64,000 nucleotides of DNA from Actinomycetospora sp. NBRC 106378 (GTDB taxonomy: Bacteria > Actinomycetota > Actinomycetes > Mycobacteriales > Pseudonocardiaceae). Shown one piece after another: positions 60,674 through 64,000 of the stretch. The notes under the pieces are model-generated. The model was not told the origin of the DNA, did not search any database, and saw nothing but the letters and a program-made list of their open reading frames with translations. The first letter of the stretch is position 1, and every line of letters begins with the position of its first letter. The position numbers and the translations under genes are program-made. The stretch covers positions 310,001 through 374,000 of the forward strand of contig NZ_BSTT01000002.1 of assembly GCF_030269685.1 (NCBI RefSeq), read 5' to 3'.

Positions 60674-60712
60674 GCCGCGCGAAGTGTTCGCTGAGCGAGC
60701 ACTTCGCGCGGC
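60674..60712. repeat. 39-bp near-perfect palindrome
   Basis: GCCGCGCGAAGTG (60674-60686) and CACTTCGCGCGGC (60700-60712) are perfect 13-bp arms; the loop itself contains CGCT-G-AGCG. Outside the arms CCAAGATCCCA and TGTGGATCTTGG extend the symmetry imperfectly. It follows the transporter by about 135 bp and could terminate its transcript or be a separate repeat type. Confidence 0.7.
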
Positions 60713-60836
60713 ACGTGTGGATCTTGGCGACTGGCCGACCCGTTCGGCCGGTCCGGCGCGGCCGACCGCGTGCAGCGACACGCCCGGAACCCGCGTGCGC
60801 GACGCAACGCCGGGCCGCCGGGGGAGACACCCCCCC

Positions 60837-60894
60837 GCGAGGTCTCCATCAGGCAGGTCCGCCGACCTCCGGAGCTGCGCCATGTGAACCTCGC
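60837..60894. repeat. GAGGTTCAC-type extragenic element, cluster copy 2
   Basis: CGCGAGGTCTCCATCAGGCA and TGCGCCATGTGAACCTCGCG flank a GGTCCGCCGACCTCCGGAGC core. This is the same layout and length as copy 1. Confidence 0.75.
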
Positions 60895-60917
60895 GCCCGG
60901 GCTCGGGGCAGGCCCCA

Positions 60918-60980
60918 GCTCGAGGTTCACATCAGGCAGGGCGACGGGCCGGAGGAGCTGCGCCATGTGAACCTCGCCGA
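60918..60980. repeat. GAGGTTCAC-type extragenic element, cluster copy 3
   Basis: CGAGGTTCACATCAGGCA (60921-60938) and TGCGCCATGTGAACCTCG (60960-60977) share 12 perfect outer bases. This is the best-preserved copy and defines the consensus ends. Confidence 0.8.
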
Positions 60981-60997
60981 GGGCGGGTCGGGCGGTA

Positions 60998-61083
60998 CCG
61001 CCGGCCTCCGGGACTGCGTCACGTGAACCTCGGCGCCGGCACGCCAGGCAGGCCCCGCGACGGCGGGACCTGCCTGACGCACC
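60998..61083. repeat. Partial GAGGTTCAC-type halves
   Basis: CCTCCGGGACTGCGTCACGT followed by GAACCTCGG is a right half, and GACCTGCCTGACGCACCCGG a reversed left half. They end 29 bp before the stop of the amidohydrolase gene. Together with the three copies above, the 572-bp gap 60540-61111 is almost filled by repeats and holds no gene. Confidence 0.55.
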
Positions 61084-61111
61084 CGGAGACGGCGGGCAAG
61101 GGGCCCCGCCG

Positions 61112-62098
61112 TCAGGACAGTCGGAGCAGGCGCTCCGCGTTGGTGGTGAGCTGGTCGGCCCAGGGCCCCGACGGGGTGTCGTCGGCGTCGGAGTCCCAGC
61201 CCGCGAAGTTGGTGCCGAAGACCAGGTGCGCCGGGTCGGCCCGGGCGCACAGCAGTTCGACGGAGCCCTCGTCGTGCACGTGCACGTCGAACCACAGCCG
61301 CCGGAAGAAGTGGTCGAACCCCTGCTCCCGCAGCGCCGTCGACGCCCACGGGCGCTTCCCGGCCGCCCGGGCGAACCGCCCGGCCAGGAACGCGGCCGCA
61401 CCGCCACCGTGCGAGAGGCAGACGTCCAACGACGGGTGCCGCTCGAGTACGCCGCCGAAGACCAGCGCCGCCACCGCGAGCGTCTCGTCGTAGGCGAACC
61501 CGCACTGCAGGTCGAGGTCGAAGCGCCGCAGTCGGGGGTCGGCGGGCGGACCGCCCGGACCGATCGGCGACGGGTGCACGAACAGCGGGACGTCCAGTGC
61601 GACGACCGCCTCGTACAACGGGTCGAGCGCGGGGTCGTCGAGCGTGCGCCCGGCCGGGTCGGTGTCCAGGTACACGGCCACCATCCCCAGGTCCCGCACC
61701 GCGCGCCGGGCCTCCGCGATCGCCGCGTCCACGTCCTGCGCCGGCACCTGCGCGGCCGCCAGCAGCCGGGAGGGATGCGCGTCCACCACCGTCGCGAGCC
61801 CGTCGTTGTACTGCTGGGCGAAGGCGACGGCGTCGGCCACGGGCAGGTCGCCGAAGTAGGTGAGCGGGTTCGGGGAGAGCAGTTGCCGCGCGATCCCGGC
61901 GCGGTCCATCGCCGCCAGCCGGACGTCGACGTCCATGAACGGGCTGCCCGCGTAGCGCACGCCGCGCAGGACGTAGTCGCCCACGCGGTAGAACGGCGTG
62001 CCGTCGTCGAGCGTCCCCAGCTCGGGCCCCGCCGCCCCCGCCGCGCCCTCGGACGCAGCCAGGACCGCGTGGGCGTGGACGTCGAGGACGTCAGACAT
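61112..62098 (-). CDS. Amidohydrolase 2 (ACMSD-like) protein
   Basis: A 328-residue TIM-barrel metal enzyme from ATG 62098, overlapping the next gene by 8 bp. DVHAHAVL gives the first metal His pair, LFVHPSPIGPGG the third, CLSHGGGAAAFLAGR the fourth His, and FGTNFAGWD the Asp position, where FGTD is usual in the ACMSD family; here Asn replaces Asp but an Asp follows in GWD. The family decarboxylates or hydrolyses carboxylated ring-cleavage products. It is second in a minus-strand operon. Confidence 0.85.
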   Translation of the reverse strand: MSDVLDVHAHAVLAASEGAAGAAGPELGTLDDGTPFYRVGDYVLRGVRYAGSPFMDVDVRLAAMDRAGIARQLLSPNPLTYFGDLPVADAVAFAQQYNDGLATVVDAHPSRLLAAAQVPAQDVDAAIAEARRAVRDLGMVAVYLDTDPAGRTLDDPALDPLYEAVVALDVPLFVHPSPIGPGGPPADPRLRRFDLDLQCGFAYDETLAVAALVFGGVLERHPSLDVCLSHGGGAAAFLAGRFARAAGKRPWASTALREQGFDHFFRRLWFDVHVHDEGSVELLCARADPAHLVFGTNFAGWDSDADDTPSGPWADQLTTNAERLLRLS

Positions 62099-63443
62099 GC
62101 GACAACCGCTCCAGGTCGTCCTCGGTGAGGGCGAGCGACCGGGTCAGCGGGCAGGCGGCGAGGAAGCGGACCTGGTCGGACGCGCGCTGCCTGCGCTCGG
62201 GGATCGGGGTCGTGATGTCGACGCGGCGCCCGTCCTTGATCACCTCGACGATCCGCTCGCGGTCCTGGAGGACCCGGACGTCGCGCAGCGGGTCGCCGTC
62301 GACGACGAGCACGTCGGCGATCCGGCCGACCTCGAGCGTCCCGAGCTCGCCCTCGGCGCGCATCGCGAAGGCGCCGTTGCGGGTGGCCGCGACGATGGCC
62401 TCCATCGGCGTCATGCCCATGTACTCGACGAACATCTCGAGCTCACGCGCGTGCCACTCGCCGACCGGGGTCACGGCGAAGCCCGTCTCCGAGCCCGCCA
62501 GGAACGGGACGCCCGCCGCGTGCGCCTTCGCCAACTGGCGGGCCGTCACCTCGATCTCGGCCCGGAACACGTCGAGCAGCTCGGGAGCGGTGCCGATCTT
62601 CGCGCCGTAGTCGGCGAGGTTGCCCAGCAGCGTGAAGGTGGGGCAGAGCGCGCTGCCCGCCTCGACGACGGCCTCGAGCGCCTCGTCGTCGACGTAGGAG
62701 GCGTGGTAGATCAGGTCGACGCCGGCGCGGGCGGCGTCACGGGTGGAGTCGGAGTTGCGGCAGTGCGCGACGACCTTGGTGTTGAGCTCGTGGGCGGTGT
62801 CGCAGACGGTGCGCAGCTCGTCGATGTTCCAGACCTTGACCTCGGGGCCCTTCATGGACGGGATCAGCCCGGTGACCATGATCTTGATCCAGTCGACCCC
62901 GTACTTGATCTGCCGGCGGATCTCGTTGACCATCACGTCCCGCCCGGTGACCACCGTGGCGTAGCCGGTGCGGCCCTCGTCGGCGATCATCCGGCCCGCC
63001 GTGCCGCCCAGCATCGTCATGAGCGCCTGGCCGCCCGCGCGCATCCGCGGGCCCTCGACGATGCCGGACTCGATCGCGTCGCGGAGCTCCACGCCGATGT
63101 TCCACAGGCAGTCGGCGTCGAGCACGCTCGTGACGCCGGCGCGGAGGACCTTCCGGGCGTTGTAGGCCGAGAGCATCGAGCTGTAGGCCTCGGTGCGGTG
63201 GTTGAACAGCTCGTCGTTGCCGGTCGGCTCGCCGAAGGTGAGGTGGGTGTGCGCGTCGATCAGCCCCGGCATCACGGTGCGGCCGGCTGCCTCGACGATC
63301 TCGGTGTCGGGATCGGTCGATGCCGCCGCCTCGGACCCGAGCACGGCGACACGACCGTCGCGCAGCAGCACGTCCTCGCCCGGACGCGCCGCCGACCCGG
63401 TCCCGTCGATCAGGGTGCCGCCCCGGATGAGGATGCTCGTCAT
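62091..63443 (-). CDS. Metal-dependent amidohydrolase
   Basis: A 450-residue amidohydrolase from ATG 63443 with GGGAGG upstream. LIRGGTLIDGTGSAARPGED, GLIDAHTHLTFGEP (metal His pair), VDWIKIMVTG (bridging Lys), VVAHCRNS, YHASYVDDEAL and FLAGSETGFAVTPVGEWHAR are family motifs. It is a paralogue of the enzyme at 36754 (both share MTPMEAI after a GxxxGFAxTP loop). It likely cleaves an amide or cyclic imide bond in the same pathway as the ACMSD-like enzyme. Confidence 0.9.
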   Translation of the reverse strand: MTSILIRGGTLIDGTGSAARPGEDVLLRDGRVAVLGSEAAASTDPDTEIVEAAGRTVMPGLIDAHTHLTFGEPTGNDELFNHRTEAYSSMLSAYNARKVLRAGVTSVLDADCLWNIGVELRDAIESGIVEGPRMRAGGQALMTMLGGTAGRMIADEGRTGYATVVTGRDVMVNEIRRQIKYGVDWIKIMVTGLIPSMKGPEVKVWNIDELRTVCDTAHELNTKVVAHCRNSDSTRDAARAGVDLIYHASYVDDEALEAVVEAGSALCPTFTLLGNLADYGAKIGTAPELLDVFRAEIEVTARQLAKAHAAGVPFLAGSETGFAVTPVGEWHARELEMFVEYMGMTPMEAIVAATRNGAFAMRAEGELGTLEVGRIADVLVVDGDPLRDVRVLQDRERIVEVIKDGRRVDITTPIPERRQRASDQVRFLAACPLTRSLALTEDDLERLSHV

Positions 63444-63467
63444 CGTGCCTCCCGCGTCGTGCTGTGA

Positions 63468-63480
63468 CTGACGACTACCG
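63468..63480. promoter_or_regulatory. CTGACGACTACCG motif shared with the P450 promoter
   Basis: The 13-bp string CTGACGACTACCG occurs here, 24 bp upstream of the amidohydrolase start, and again at 56898-56910, 27 bp upstream of the second P450. It could be a shared regulator site or a recurring promoter (-10-like TACCGN). Confidence 0.35.
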
Positions 63481-63584
63481 CCAGGACGTGCGTCTCCCTG
63501 CACCATAGACGGGAGCATCGTCGCTCACTAGCGTCGTTACCCCGACCACTACGCTTCCAGGGCACGACGACGAGAGGGGCAGCC

Positions 63585-64000
63585 GTGACGAGGTGGGCCG
63601 TGATCACCGGCGCGGGCAGCGGGATCGGCGCGGTGCTCGCGCGGCACGCGGCCAAGGAGGGCTACCGGGTCGCGGCCTGGGACGTCGACGAGGAGGCGGT
63701 CTCCTCCGTCGCCGCGGCGATCGGCGAGGCCTGCGTCCCGTCGCGCGTCGACGTCACCGACGACGGGGCCGTCGTCGCCGCGATCGCGGACCTGCCCGAG
63801 GCGCCCGCCCTCGTCGTGAACAACGCCGGGGTCGTGCGGTTCGGACCGCTGCTGGAGCTCGCGGCGCAGGACTGGCGCACCGCCCTCGACGTGAACCTCA
63901 CCGGCACGTTCCTCGTCGCCCGCGCCGCCGCCGCCCGCATGATCGCCGAGGGCCTCGGGGGAGCGATCGTCAACATCTCCTCCATCAACGGGCTGGCGGC
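63585..64000 (+). CDS. SDR-family oxidoreductase, 3' end outside window
   Basis: The first 138 residues of a classical SDR from GTG 63585 with AGAGGGGCAG upstream. VITGAGSGIGAVLARHAA is the cofactor motif, VVNNAGVVRFGPL the NAG motif, NLTGTFLVARAA follows, and the window ends at VNISSINGLAA, the Ser motif. The Tyr-Lys pair lies beyond the edge. It is divergent from the amidohydrolase operon and may belong to the same island. Confidence 0.9.
   Translation, partial: MTRWAVITGAGSGIGAVLARHAAKEGYRVAAWDVDEEAVSSVAAAIGEACVPSRVDVTDDGAVVAAIADLPEAPALVVNNAGVVRFGPLLELAAQDWRTALDVNLTGTFLVARAAAARMIAEGLGGAIVNISSINGLA

Noticed and set aside
60540-61111. Coding sequence in the 572-bp gap
   Set aside because: Open frames here follow the repeat units on both strands and have no start signals or domains.

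Overview
The window is a 64 kb stretch of very GC-rich DNA with GTG starts, tight gene overlaps and typical actinobacterial families: a SARP/AfsR-like regulator, a DICT-domain protein, an F420-type luciferase-like oxidoreductase, a mycofactocin-type SDR, an Rv1733c-like protein, DUF4190/DUF4333 and Asp23 proteins. It looks like a chromosomal accessory region of a Pseudonocardiaceae-type actinomycete (Pseudonocardia or a relative; the genus is inference). I saw no tRNA, rRNA, CRISPR array, transposase or prophage module. The region is dense in catabolic gene sets, their local regulators and decayed genes.

Layout. 1-11.4 kb: a SARP/AAA regulator, a secreted His-rich protein with an 11-unit heptapeptide repeat, an SbmA/BacA-type ABC transporter, a 538-residue orphan with a coiled coil, a four-CBS-domain protein and a membrane-anchored protein broken by a frameshift in a C7 run. 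11.5-16.7 kb: an Rv1733c-like protein, then a three-gene PaoABC-like molybdenum aldehyde oxidoreductase operon and a DUF4190/DUF4333 protein. 16.8-26.1 kb: an alpha-methylacyl-CoA racemase divergent from a seven-gene, fully overlapping operon (MHS transporter, acyl-CoA ligase, cyclase-family hydrolase, CoA-transferase, APH-like phosphotransferase, DUF6285-like protein, CrtC-like protein) that ends with an IclR regulator. This looks like a complete regulated unit for uptake and CoA-dependent catabolism of an unidentified carboxylic acid.

26.2-34.2 kb is a run of small and orphan genes: a degenerate SNase-like secreted protein, a coupled micro-ORF plus Cys-rich protein, an NmrA-like reductase, a DICT protein, an Asp23 pair, a TetR operon and a hydrolase. 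34.2-39.2 kb: a GntR regulator divergent, across AT-rich ACCAAT repeats, from a hydrolytic operon (FAH hydrolase, alpha/beta hydrolase, amidohydrolase, DUF1636 protein), followed by a TauE exporter. 39.3-54.3 kb: an LLM oxidoreductase, a 5'-truncated VapC, an aldo/keto reductase with divergent XRE regulator, a MarR regulator with divergent FAD monooxygenase, an Lrp/AsnC pseudogene, a TM2 protein, a TmpA-like membrane reductase, a CcdA/DsbA pair, and an HxlR regulator with divergent epoxide-hydrolase-like enzyme.

54.3-64 kb is a second catabolic island: SDR, limonene-1,2-epoxide-hydrolase-like enzyme and P450 on one strand; P450, ferredoxin, atypical SDR and MHS transporter on the other; then two amidohydrolases and an SDR that runs off the edge. 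The epoxide-hydrolase homologue keeps all five known active-site residues with exact spacing, which supports an oxidise, hydrolyse and dehydrogenate route for an alkene or terpenoid-like substrate. Two families of palindromic extragenic repeats lie between genes: a GAGGTTCACAT-type element (39.2 kb and clustered at 60.5-61.1 kb) and a duplicated 56-bp element with GAGACGTCA ends (48.6-48.8 kb).
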